Shown here one piece after another: positions 1 through 8,443 of a stretch of 10,934 bases of DNA. Positions within the stretch are counted from its first letter, which is position 1; every line of letters starts with the position of its first letter. The notes beneath the pieces are model-generated. The model was not told the DNA's origin. It was given only the letters and a program-made list of their open reading frames with translations, and did no database searches. The stretch lies in NCBI GenBank assembly GCA_014859985.1, contig JACZKN010000137.1, positions 1 to 10,934 of the forward strand. The letters are read 5' to 3'. The stretch is from Candidatus Krumholzibacteriia bacterium. GTDB taxonomy: Bacteria > Krumholzibacteriota > Krumholzibacteriia > LZORAL124-64-63. Made by a program: the position numbers and the translations under genes.

Positions 1-713
1 TGCTGGATGCGGGCGGCGACGCCGCCTGGCCGCTGGTCTGGCGGGTGATGGGCTGGGCGTCGCTGGCGATGACGCTGGCCGCGATCTGGTCGGCAATGGC
101 GATCGAGGAACCGGGCGCCGCCCCGGGCAGTGCGCGCTGGCGCATCGCGCCACTGTTCGCGCTGTTGGCTTCCTACAGCATGTTCGCGCTCGGCTACATC
201 GGCTACATGACATTTGCGATCGCCTGGATTCGCGAGCACGGCGGCAGCACCGCGACCGTGATCGCCGTCTGGTTCGTGCTCGGTCTGGCGACGCTGCTCG
301 CGCCCCTGGTCTGGCGCCATCCGACCGAGCGCTGGCTGGGAGGCCGGCCGCTGGCGGCGGTCACGGCCGTGCTGACCGCCGGGGCCGCCCTGCCGCTGAT
401 CAGCGCGGGGCCAGCCGTGATGCTGATGTCCGCCGCCCTCTTTGGGCTGGCGATGTTCAGCGCGCCCTCCTCGGTGAGCAGCTTCATCAAGCACGCGCTG
501 CCCAAACCGGCCTGGGGTTCGGCGATGGCGACCTTTACGGTGGTCTTCGCAGCCGGCCAGATCGTGGGGCCGACCGCTACTGGATGGTTGGCCGATCGCT
601 TCGGTTCGCTGATGCCGGGACTGGCGGCGTCGGCGGCGCTGCTCGGCCTGGGCGCCCTGCTCGCCCTGCTCCAGCGCGACCTGCACGCCGAGCGCTTGCC
701 GGGCCGCAACTGA
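1..713 (+). CDS. MFS transporter, YbfB/YjiJ-like, C-terminal half (5' end outside window)
   Basis: The reading frame is already open at base 3 (LDAGGDAAWPLVWRVMGWAS...), so the GTG/ATG codons at 45 and 48 are internal and not the start. About 236 residues remain. Hydrophobic segments separated by short loops fit the last six to seven helices of a 12-helix major facilitator: about residues 14-32, 46-75, 82-102, 113-132, 137-160, 173-195 and 204-225. The GYIGYMTFAIAWIREHG segment in what would be TM7, the SAPSSVSSFIKHALP segment in the TM10 loop and GPTATGWLADRFG after TM11 resemble the YbfB/YjiJ (sugar-phosphate-like MFS) family. It would be an inner-membrane transporter with unknown substrate; no substrate can be read from the sequence. 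The stop is TGA at 711-713, and the next gene converges on it with a 14-base gap. The MFS call is firm and the subfamily moderate. Confidence 0.85.
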   Translation, partial: LDAGGDAAWPLVWRVMGWASLAMTLAAIWSAMAIEEPGAAPGSARWRIAPLFALLASYSMFALGYIGYMTFAIAWIREHGGSTATVIAVWFVLGLATLLAPLVWRHPTERWLGGRPLAAVTAVLTAGAALPLISAGPAVMLMSAALFGLAMFSAPSSVSSFIKHALPKPAWGSAMATFTVVFAAGQIVGPTATGWLADRFGSLMPGLAASAALLGLGALLALLQRDLHAERLPGRN

Positions 714-727
714 GCGGCAGCGGCCGT

Positions 728-1972
728 TCAGCCGGCCGCGTGATTGTGCCGTTCGACCAACACCGCAAGCGCTAGCGCAAGGGCGATCAGCAGCAGCGTC
801 GCGCCGACCAACACGCTCTCGAAGCCGATCGTCTCGACCAGCACGGCCCCCAGCGCCACCCCTACCGACTGCCCGCCGAACAGGCCGACCGCGAAAGCGG
901 CGATCGCGGTGCCGCGAATCTGCGGGGCCATCTGCGTAGCGAAGACCTGCAAGGTGTTGTGGAGCATGAAGTAGCCCATGCCGGCAAGCGCGCAGAAGAA
1001 GGTCTGCGCTGGCCACCACTGGCCGCCGAGCGCGAGCATGCCGAGCGCGAAGAATACCGCCCCGCCCAGGATCAGCCCACGCTGGCCCAGCCGCGCGATT
1101 AGCCATGACGATGCGAGCACGTAGCTAAGGCCGCCGAGTCCGAACCCGGCCGCCGCCAGCCCGCACTGCCAGAGCGGCAGCTCGTAGCGCAGGTGGAGCC
1201 AGCTGGGGACATAGGCGAAGGCGCCGAACACCAGCAGGCCTTCCAGGGTGACGACCGTCAGGATCACCCTGGCCCAGGGAACGGCGAGCACCGAGCCGAA
1301 CTGGGCAGCAATCGCTTTGGGCGACGGCAACGGGACCCGCGCCGTCTTAGTGGCTATCACGGCGCCACTGGCGGATTCAGTCGCGTTCTGGACGCGTGTC
1401 GCGCGGCGCGCGTCAAGCATCAGGACCAAACCAACTCCGGCCAGCACCACGGCGGGAAAGCCGAAGGTCAGCCGCCAGCCGATCGTGTCGGCCAGCACAC
1501 CGCCGGCCACCTGGCCGAAGACGACGCCGGAGGTCGAGCCGGTCAAGAAGTGCGCCAGCACCCGCTGGCGTGCGTGATAGGGAACCCCATCGCCAATCCA
1601 GGCCAGTGACAGCGGAATCAGCGCCGAGCAGGCGGCGCCGGCGAAGAAACGCAGCGCCACGAGCTGCAGCAGCGTGCCGGCCAGCATGCAGGCGGCCGAA
1701 GCGATCGCGGCCACCACGACCGCGTAGCGCACCCAGCGCAGCTTGCCGAAACTGTCGCCCATCGGGCCGTGGACCAGCTGGAACAGCCCGTAGGCAACGG
1801 CGAACGCGGTGATCGTCTGCGCCGCCTGGCCGAGTGAGCCGCCCAGCTCGGCGGAGAGCTGGGGCAGCATCGGGTCGCAAAGGCGCACCGAGGCCTGGCT
1901 CGCGAACCCGCCAACCGCCAAGGTAATGAGCGTGCGGTTGTGCCCTTGCTCGAGGATTGCGTCAGAGCTCAT
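728..1972 (-). CDS. MFS transporter (DHA1/YnfM-like), complete
   Basis: A 414-residue polytopic membrane protein with about 12 hydrophobic segments, the normal length for a 12-helix MFS porter. The TM2-TM3 loop has the MFS motif A in the form GDSFGKLRWVR (residues 72-82). A long polar loop (about residues 195-230, RRATRVQNATESASG...) separates the two six-helix halves. The C-terminal half has MAPQIRGTAIAAFAVGLFGGQSVG, a pattern common in DHA1 drug/arabinose-efflux-like members such as YnfM. It is probably an efflux porter of the inner membrane; the substrate is unknown. I chose ATG at 1972, which starts MSSDAILEQ just before the first helix. The frame stays open to a GTG at 2026 that would add 18 polar residues, and neither start has a clear Shine-Dalgarno. 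It is transcribed divergently from the CIA30 gene and converges with the other MFS gene. Confidence 0.88.
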   Translation of the reverse strand: MSSDAILEQGHNRTLITLAVGGFASQASVRLCDPMLPQLSAELGGSLGQAAQTITAFAVAYGLFQLVHGPMGDSFGKLRWVRYAVVVAAIASAACMLAGTLLQLVALRFFAGAACSALIPLSLAWIGDGVPYHARQRVLAHFLTGSTSGVVFGQVAGGVLADTIGWRLTFGFPAVVLAGVGLVLMLDARRATRVQNATESASGAVIATKTARVPLPSPKAIAAQFGSVLAVPWARVILTVVTLEGLLVFGAFAYVPSWLHLRYELPLWQCGLAAAGFGLGGLSYVLASSWLIARLGQRGLILGGAVFFALGMLALGGQWWPAQTFFCALAGMGYFMLHNTLQVFATQMAPQIRGTAIAAFAVGLFGGQSVGVALGAVLVETIGFESVLVGATLLLIALALALAVLVERHNHAAG

Positions 1973-2038
1973 CGTGGCATCGGTGTGTGACAAATCCCAG
2001 GGCAGCCGCCGATCTGCGACTAACACTCAACTTGGCGG

Positions 2039-2044
2039 ATTATG
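2039..2044 (-). promoter_or_regulatory. Possible -10 element for the MFS gene
   Basis: On the minus strand this reads CATAAT (5 of 6 to TATAAT), about 65 bases before the chosen ATG at 1972. I see no good -35 hexamer at 16-18 bases. If used, it would give a leader of about 60 bases with the ATG start, or only about 6 bases with the GTG at 2026, so it favours the ATG. It is weak evidence based on one hexamer. Confidence 0.25.
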
Positions 2045-2081
2045 CACGGCGAGGAGCAGGAATATCGGAATCCGTGCCGAT

Positions 2082-2109
2082 TTGACGGTGTTCCCGATAG
2101 CAGGACAAT
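2082..2109 (+). promoter_or_regulatory. Possible promoter for the CIA30 gene
   Basis: TTGACG (2082-2087, 5 of 6 to consensus) is followed after 16 bases by GACAAT (2104-2109, 4 of 6). Transcription would begin at about 2116, which is the A of the CIA30 start codon, so the transcript would be leaderless or nearly so. An AGGA at 2102-2105 could instead act as ribosome binding site on a transcript started further upstream; the two readings are mutually exclusive for this short stretch. Confidence 0.35.
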
Positions 2110-2115
2110 GTCCGG

Positions 2116-2613
2116 ATGGCCCGCGAACTATTCAATTTCCAGACCTCTGCTGCAGTCTCGGACTGGCATTCCATCGACGATGTCGTCATGGGCGGGGAAT
2201 CATCAAGCCGACTGCGCCACGACCCAGCTGGCCACGCCGTTTTTGAGGGCGCTGTTTCTTTGGCTGGCGGTGGCGGTTTCGCCTCGGTGCGCTCCCGCCC
2301 GCTGGATCTGGGATTGCCGAACGCGCAGGGCTACCTGCTCAGCGTCTTCGGGGACGGCAAACGTTACAAGATAAATCTGCGCACCGATGATGCTTTCGAT
2401 GGCGTGAACTATCAGGCATCGTTTGTGGCGCCCGCTGGGCGGTGGACATCGATACGGTTGTCCGTGTCCACATTCATGCCGACTTTTCGGGGCAGAACCT
2501 TGACCGATGCACCCCAACTGGACCCGGCAGAAGTCCGGCAAATCGGCCTGATGATTTCGGATCGACAACCTGGTCCATTCGCCTTGGGGGTCAGGACAAT
2601 CGGTATCGAGTAA
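2116..2613 (+). CDS. CIA30 family protein (complex I intermediate-associated protein 30 domain)
   Basis: A 165-residue soluble protein that is almost entirely one CIA30 (NDUFAF1-like, galactose-binding-like beta-sandwich) domain. Family hallmarks are visible in order: W17, the DDVVMGGES block (residues 21-29), FEGAVSLAGGGGFASVRS (43-60), GKRYKINLRT (81-90), the YQASF...W strand (99-110), FMPTFRGR (120-127) and GLMISDRQPGPFALGV (144-159). No signal peptide is visible. In eukaryotes the family assists complex I assembly; bacterial stand-alone copies are common but their role is not established, so I give only the family. The ATG at 2116 has AGGA at 2102-2105, ten bases upstream, and the domain begins at once, so the start fits. 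The stop is TAA, unlike the TGA/TAG of the other genes. It lies 138 bases upstream of katG in the same direction; that spacer has its own promoter, so co-transcription is not required. Confidence 0.9.
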   Translation: MARELFNFQTSAAVSDWHSIDDVVMGGESSSRLRHDPAGHAVFEGAVSLAGGGGFASVRSRPLDLGLPNAQGYLLSVFGDGKRYKINLRTDDAFDGVNYQASFVAPAGRWTSIRLSVSTFMPTFRGRTLTDAPQLDPAEVRQIGLMISDRQPGPFALGVRTIGIE

Positions 2614-2660
2614 CCGGTAGCCGAGTCTGGCCGGGAGATCAGGCGCGAGTGAGAGCGCCT

Positions 2661-2697
2661 ATAGGACATATCAATAGAAACAATTGGCACGATAGCA
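2661..2697 (+). promoter_or_regulatory. OxyR-like spaced motif upstream of katG
   Basis: The sequence shows ATAG-N7-CAAT-N7-ATTG-N7-AGCA, with quarter sites at 2661-2664, 2672-2675, 2683-2686 and 2694-2697. OxyR sites follow ATAG-N7-CTAT-N7-ATAG-N7-CTAT. Here the first three quarters match 4/4, 3/4 and 3/4, and the fourth does not match. The site overlaps the -35 element of the katG promoter, where OxyR usually acts as activator. katG is a well-known OxyR target, which makes this plausible. No oxyR gene is in the window, and the match is partial, so this is an inference. Confidence 0.4.
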
Positions 2698-2713
2698 GTC
2701 AATCGATTAGATT
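2684..2713 (+). promoter_or_regulatory. Promoter of katG (sigma70-type)
   Basis: TTGGCA at 2684-2689 (5 of 6 to TTGACA) and TAGATT at 2708-2713 (4 of 6 to TATAAT) are 18 bases apart. Transcription would start near 2720, leaving a leader of about 32 bases with AGGA at 2740-2743, eight bases before the ATG. The slightly long spacer and imperfect -10 fit an activator-dependent promoter. The surrounding 2640-2750 stretch is clearly AT-richer than the genes on either side. Confidence 0.5.
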
Positions 2714-2751
2714 GATCTCCATCGATCGCCTGTAAACATAGGAAAAAAACC

Positions 2752-4947
<2,196 letters not shown>

Positions 4948-4970
4948 CCGCCGGCCGCGCGCGGCAAGCA

Positions 4971-5001
4971 GGGGCCCCCGGGGCGAACCCCCGGGGGCCT
5001 C
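4971..5001. terminator. Strong GC hairpin between convergent katG and flotillin genes
   Basis: GGCCCCCGGGG (4973-4983) pairs perfectly with CCCCGGGGGCC (4989-4999) around the loop CGAAC. A further G-T and G-C pair (4972/5000, 4971/5001) extend the stem to 13 bp. It lies 23 bases after the katG stop and 23 bases after the flotillin stop on the other strand, so it can serve both. There is no proper T-run on either side, so termination may rely on hairpin strength or Rho. Confidence 0.75.
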
Positions 5002-5024
5002 GTCGTCCTGCCGGGACCCGGCGC

Positions 5025-6416
5025 CTAGTCCGCCGCCGGCGGCGCCTGCTCCGTCTCCTTGACCCGCCCCAGGTACTCCGGCAGGTTGATCCCCACGTTC
5101 TTCGTCAGCTCGTGCAGCGGGGGCAGGGCGCCCACCATGCCGCTGAGGAACTCGGCCGTCGAGGTCTTCCCGTCGGCCTTGCGTCCGCCTTCCCAGACGG
5201 TGATCTGGTCGATCTTCAGGTTGCTGATGGCCTTGACCTGCTCCTCCACCAGGCGGGGCAGCTGCTCGGTGATCAGCAGCAGCGCCGCCAGCTCGGCCCG
5301 GTCCTCGGCGGCCTTGACCATGTCCGTGAAGCCGGCGGCCTTGCGGGTGAGGATGGCCTTCAGGCCGTCGGCCTCGGCGGTCATCATGGCCAGCACGCCG
5401 TCGGCCTCGCCGCGCTTGGTGCGGCGGATGCGCTCGGCCTCGGCCTCGGCCAGGGTCTCGACCCGGCGCTTCTCGATCTCCGCGGGCACCACGATGTTGG
5501 CCACCTGGGTGGCCTCTTCCCGGCGGGCGCGTTCGCGTTCGGCCAGCTCCTCGGCGGTGTAGGCCTCCTTCAGCGCCTGGGCGGCCTGCACCTTCTCGGC
5601 GGCGACGGCCTTGCGCGCGGCCTCGGCCTCCCGCTCGCGGCGGTTGGCGTCGGAATTGGCGACGGTGATCTTGGCCGTGTTCTCGCCCTCGACCGCGGCG
5701 GCGTGCGCCGCGGCCACCTTGATGCGCTGCTCCCGCTCGGCCTCGGCCTTGCCGATCTCGCCGTCGCGCAGCTGCTCGGCCACCTTCTTCTTCGCCTCGT
5801 TGATGGCCCGCGCGGCGGCCTCCTGGCCCAGGGCCTCGATGTAGCCCGACTCGTCGGTGATGTCCTGGATGTTCACGTTGATCAGCCGCAGGCCGACCTT
5901 CTGCAGCTCGCTTTCGACGCCCTTGGTGATGTTGTCGATCAGCTGCTCGCGGTCCGCGTTGATGTCCTCGATGGACATGGTGGCGATCACCACGCGCATC
6001 TGGCCGAAGATGATGTCCCGGGCCAGGTCCTGCACGTTCTGCATGGACTGGCCCAGCAGGCGCTCGGCCGCGTTCTGCATCACGCCCGGTTCCGTCGAGA
6101 CGCCCACGGTGAACGTCGACGGCGTGTTGACGCGGATGTTCTGCAGGGACAGGGCGCTCTCCAGCTTGATGTCGATGGGGATCGGGGTCAGGTCCAGGAA
6201 GGCATGATCCTGGATCACCGGCCACACGAACGTGGCGCCGCCGTGGATGCACTTGGACGACTGCGCCGGCCCCTTGCCCGAGATCTTGCCGTAGACCACG
6301 AGGATCTTGTCGGACGGGCAGCGCTTGTAGCGGGCCGCGAAGCCGATCAGCGTGACGAAGAAGATCATCACGACAGTCGCGACCAGGATCAGGATGCTCA
6401 GGTTCTGCAAGGTCAT
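5025..6416 (-). CDS. Flotillin-like SPFH/band 7 protein
   Basis: A 463-residue membrane-anchored scaffold of the flotillin (FloT/YuaG) type, which organises lipid microdomains in the inner membrane. One N-terminal membrane segment (about residues 5-27) is followed by the SPFH domain (about 30-200, including FVWPVIQDHAFLDLTPIPI and INVNIQDITDESGYIEALG). A long Ala/Glu/Arg-rich coiled coil (about 200-345) is broken by VANIVVPAEIEKRRVETLAEAEAERIRR. The C-terminal flotillin segment holds LPRLVEEQVKAISNLKIDQITVWEGG (ending near 411), then GALPPLHELTKNVGINLPEYLG. The ATG at 6416 directly precedes the membrane anchor; the ribosome binding site (GGGGGC) is close and weak. It lies 34 bases downstream of the NfeD-like gene on the same strand, the usual flotillin partner order, so co-transcription is very likely. 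Homologues of this length are commonly annotated flotillin family; I leave the symbol blank because the subtype (FloT versus YqiK) is not certain. Confidence 0.93.
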   Translation of the reverse strand: MTLQNLSILILVATVVMIFFVTLIGFAARYKRCPSDKILVVYGKISGKGPAQSSKCIHGGATFVWPVIQDHAFLDLTPIPIDIKLESALSLQNIRVNTPSTFTVGVSTEPGVMQNAAERLLGQSMQNVQDLARDIIFGQMRVVIATMSIEDINADREQLIDNITKGVESELQKVGLRLINVNIQDITDESGYIEALGQEAAARAINEAKKKVAEQLRDGEIGKAEAEREQRIKVAAAHAAAVEGENTAKITVANSDANRREREAEAARKAVAAEKVQAAQALKEAYTAEELAERERARREEATQVANIVVPAEIEKRRVETLAEAEAERIRRTKRGEADGVLAMMTAEADGLKAILTRKAAGFTDMVKAAEDRAELAALLLITEQLPRLVEEQVKAISNLKIDQITVWEGGRKADGKTSTAEFLSGMVGALPPLHELTKNVGINLPEYLGRVKETEQAPPAAD

Positions 6417-6450
6417 CGCCCCCGGTTGCGGGCGCCCGCGCGCGGACGCC

Positions 6451-7032
6451 CTAGAGTCCCTCCACCTCGAGGGTGTTCGCGCCCGCCAGGCCCGTCACCC
6501 TCACCTTCTCGCCGCTGGCGATGCTCGCCGGGCCGCTGCCCGCGGCCGCCACGGTCGCCAGCCGCCCCTGCACCAGCACCTGGATCTGGCCCGTGCCCTG
6601 CCCCGCCGCCGGGATGCGCACGTACACCGTGCCCACCTGGCCGACGGCGTTGCGGTAGTCCAGGGTGCCGCTCTGCCGCAGGGAATACAGCCACCGCATC
6701 AGCCAGAAGACCGAGAGCATCAGGATGATGCCCACCCCCACGGCGATCAGCACGGCCGAGGCCATGCCCCGCCCCGCCTGCAGCACGACCACGCCCGTCC
6801 AGCCGAAGCCGGCCAGGAAGGCGACCACCGTGCGCGTGGACAGGATGTGCAGGCCCGAACCGTGCTCGACGGCGTCGCCCACGCCGCCGTCGAAGCCGGC
6901 GTCGCCGCCGTCGCCGCCGTCGGCGCCGAAGAGCGTCAGCACGAGCTGGACCACCAGGATGAGCGAAGCCAGGATGCCGATGCCGTAGAAGACCTGCAGG
7001 CTCGGACCGAGCCCGCCCCACCATTCGTTCAT
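6451..7032 (-). CDS. NfeD-like membrane protein, flotillin partner
   Basis: A 193-residue protein with three predicted membrane helices (about residues 11-35, 66-87 and 91-116) and a C-terminal OB-like beta domain (about 127-193, GQVGTVYVRIPAAGQGTGQIQV...GEKVRVTGLAGANTLEVEGL), the architecture of short NfeD proteins without the protease domain. Such proteins (for example YuaF next to FloT) act with SPFH proteins in membrane microdomains. The link to function here is inferred from this fold and from the flotillin gene 34 bases downstream. The ATG at 7032 is preceded by a strong AGGGGG about eight bases away; the frame is open further upstream but that part reads as non-protein-like sequence. 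Oddity: a Gly/Asp-rich low-complexity loop at residues 36-59 between helices 1 and 2, encoded by repeated 9-base units. Confidence 0.82.
   Translation of the reverse strand: MNEWWGGLGPSLQVFYGIGILASLILVVQLVLTLFGADGGDGGDAGFDGGVGDAVEHGSGLHILSTRTVVAFLAGFGWTGVVVLQAGRGMASAVLIAVGVGIILMLSVFWLMRWLYSLRQSGTLDYRNAVGQVGTVYVRIPAAGQGTGQIQVLVQGRLATVAAAGSGPASIASGEKVRVTGLAGANTLEVEGL
6883..6921. repeat. Short GCCGCCGTC repeats inside the NfeD-like gene
   Basis: The 9-mer GCCGCCGTC occurs at 6883-6891 and twice in direct tandem at 6904-6912 and 6913-6921, with related sequence between. On the coding strand it encodes the Gly/Asp-rich loop (GADGGDGGDAGFDGG). The units are in frame, so changes in copy number would lengthen or shorten the loop without a frameshift. 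Confidence 0.7.
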
Positions 7033-7110
7033 GGGAATCCCCCTCTCGCGGAAACCGACTCCGTTACCCCCGGGGCGGACGGATATTCGGCACGGATCGC
7101 CGCCGCGCAA

Positions 7111-8322
7111 CTAGCGGGCGTCCAGGATCGCCACGACGTCCACCCATAAGTGCCAGCCGCTGCGGTCGACCGTGGGCAGGCCCCGGGCCTGGGGCACGGT
7201 GGCCTTGTCGTAGCGCACGCCGCCGAAGCGCCGCACCGGCAGGTTCAGCCCCCAGCCCGTGGTCGGTGCGTCGATGCCGCCGGCCGCGTCGGTGTAGTGG
7301 CCGCGCCTCAGGAAGAGGACGTTCAGGAACGAGAACTCGTGCCCGCGCGAATCCACGTCCCGCAGGCCCGACTCGTCGTGCTCGTAGACGTAGTCGCTCC
7401 CGGTCCAGATGTACCCGGGCTCGATGGTCTGCTCCGCGTAGTTCCAGGTGAACAGGGAGGTCACCGCGTCCCGCACGGCCGGCGGCAGCCCGGCGGTGAG
7501 GTCGCCGCCCGGGACGAAGGCGACGCGGGAGGACCAGCCGGAAACGTAGGCCGTCGGCAGGGGATCGGCCTGGTCCGCGTCCACGTGGACGATGAACTCT
7601 TCCGTGTCGTTCTGCTTGGCCTTGCCGTAGGCCGCCTCGAGCACCAGCCCAACGGGGGAGTCCGCCAGGTCCGGCACCATGGTGCGCGTGTCCAGGGGGG
7701 TGACCCGGGCCACCCAGCCGAGGTCGCGGCTGGAGGCCTCGCCGCTGCCGCCTCCCTGCGGATCCTGGATGCTCGCAGCCGGGGCCAGGTGGTCCTCGAA
7801 GCTGCGCCACACCACGCCGCCGGCCAGGTCGAACCAGCGCTCCAGGCTGGTGCCGGCGAACGCGTCCAGGAGTTGGGTCAGACCCGCGCCCACGCCCCAG
7901 GCCTGGGACTTCTCCCAGGACTGGAAGGTGCCGGTCGGATTGCCGCTCTCGTCGGTGCCCTGCTGGGTGCCCATGTCCAGGAAGACGTGGTCCAGGGGCG
8001 ATCGCCCGTACAGGAGCCCGAAGCCGGCGTAGCCCAGGGTCAACTCCTGCTTGTCGATGAAGATGTCGTCGGCCAGGCCGGCCACGAGCTGCGAGTGCAT
8101 CGTCGAGTACCGCACCCCCGGCCGGAAGGCCAGCAGCGCCGGGTTGGCCCAGAGGTTCGTGTCGCCGCCCCAGACGCCGGCCACGCCGGCGCCCCCCATG
8201 CCCTCGGCCCGGGCCGAGACGTTGAAGGTCAGGGCGATGGCCCCCGCCCCCGCGGCCCCGGCCCGGCCGGGGACGACGGCGAGCAGTCCGACGGCAAGCA
8301 GCAGGATGAGACGTACGGGCAT
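7111..8322 (-). CDS. Outer-membrane beta-barrel protein, PorV/FadL-like
   Basis: 403 residues with a clear Sec signal peptide (MPVRLILLLAVGLLAVVPGRAG, cleavage probably after one of the Ala residues at 21-27). Right after it comes NVSARAEGMGGAGVAGVWGGDTNLWANPALLAF (residues 34-66), the ARA.GMGGA.VA...WANPA.L signature at the N-terminus of PorV/PorQ-type and FadL/OmpP1-type barrels. The rest alternates polar and aromatic residues as in beta-strands and ends in a strand-like WHLWVDVVAILDAR. It should sit in the outer membrane of a didermic cell; whether it is a porin, a secretion-system accessory or a fatty-acid channel cannot be told. The ATG at 8322 has GGGAG about eight bases upstream and begins exactly at the signal peptide. 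It has its own promoter and is followed by the NfeD-like gene after 78 bases. The barrel class is moderately secure; the precise family is not. Confidence 0.65.
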   Translation of the reverse strand: MPVRLILLLAVGLLAVVPGRAGAAGAGAIALTFNVSARAEGMGGAGVAGVWGGDTNLWANPALLAFRPGVRYSTMHSQLVAGLADDIFIDKQELTLGYAGFGLLYGRSPLDHVFLDMGTQQGTDESGNPTGTFQSWEKSQAWGVGAGLTQLLDAFAGTSLERWFDLAGGVVWRSFEDHLAPAASIQDPQGGGSGEASSRDLGWVARVTPLDTRTMVPDLADSPVGLVLEAAYGKAKQNDTEEFIVHVDADQADPLPTAYVSGWSSRVAFVPGGDLTAGLPPAVRDAVTSLFTWNYAEQTIEPGYIWTGSDYVYEHDESGLRDVDSRGHEFSFLNVLFLRRGHYTDAAGGIDAPTTGWGLNLPVRRFGGVRYDKATVPQARGLPTVDRSGWHLWVDVVAILDAR

Positions 8323-8383
8323 GGTTGTGCTCCCGGGAACGCGCCGTGGGGAAAGGCGGCCGCGCGGTGGCAGATGAAAGGAC

Positions 8384-8412
8384 ATTATCACAGCCCAGGG
8401 TGCCGTGGTCAA
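8384..8412 (-). promoter_or_regulatory. Extended -10 promoter of the barrel-NfeD-flotillin block
   Basis: On the minus strand TTGACC (8412-8407, 5 of 6) is followed after exactly 17 bases by GATAAT (8389-8384, 5 of 6). A TG one base upstream of the -10 gives an extended element, TGTGATAAT. Transcription would begin near 8377, leaving a leader of about 55 bases before the ATG at 8322. This is the best promoter match in the window. It probably drives the barrel gene and, by read-through, nfeD and flotillin. Confidence 0.7.
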
Positions 8413-8443
8413 CGGGATTGCCCGCAGGCGCAGACCGGTGGGA

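Noticed and set aside
6883..6921. Possible CRISPR-like or satellite repeat
   Set aside because: Units are nine bases, in frame and coding for Gly/Asp; there are no spacers or longer repeat units.
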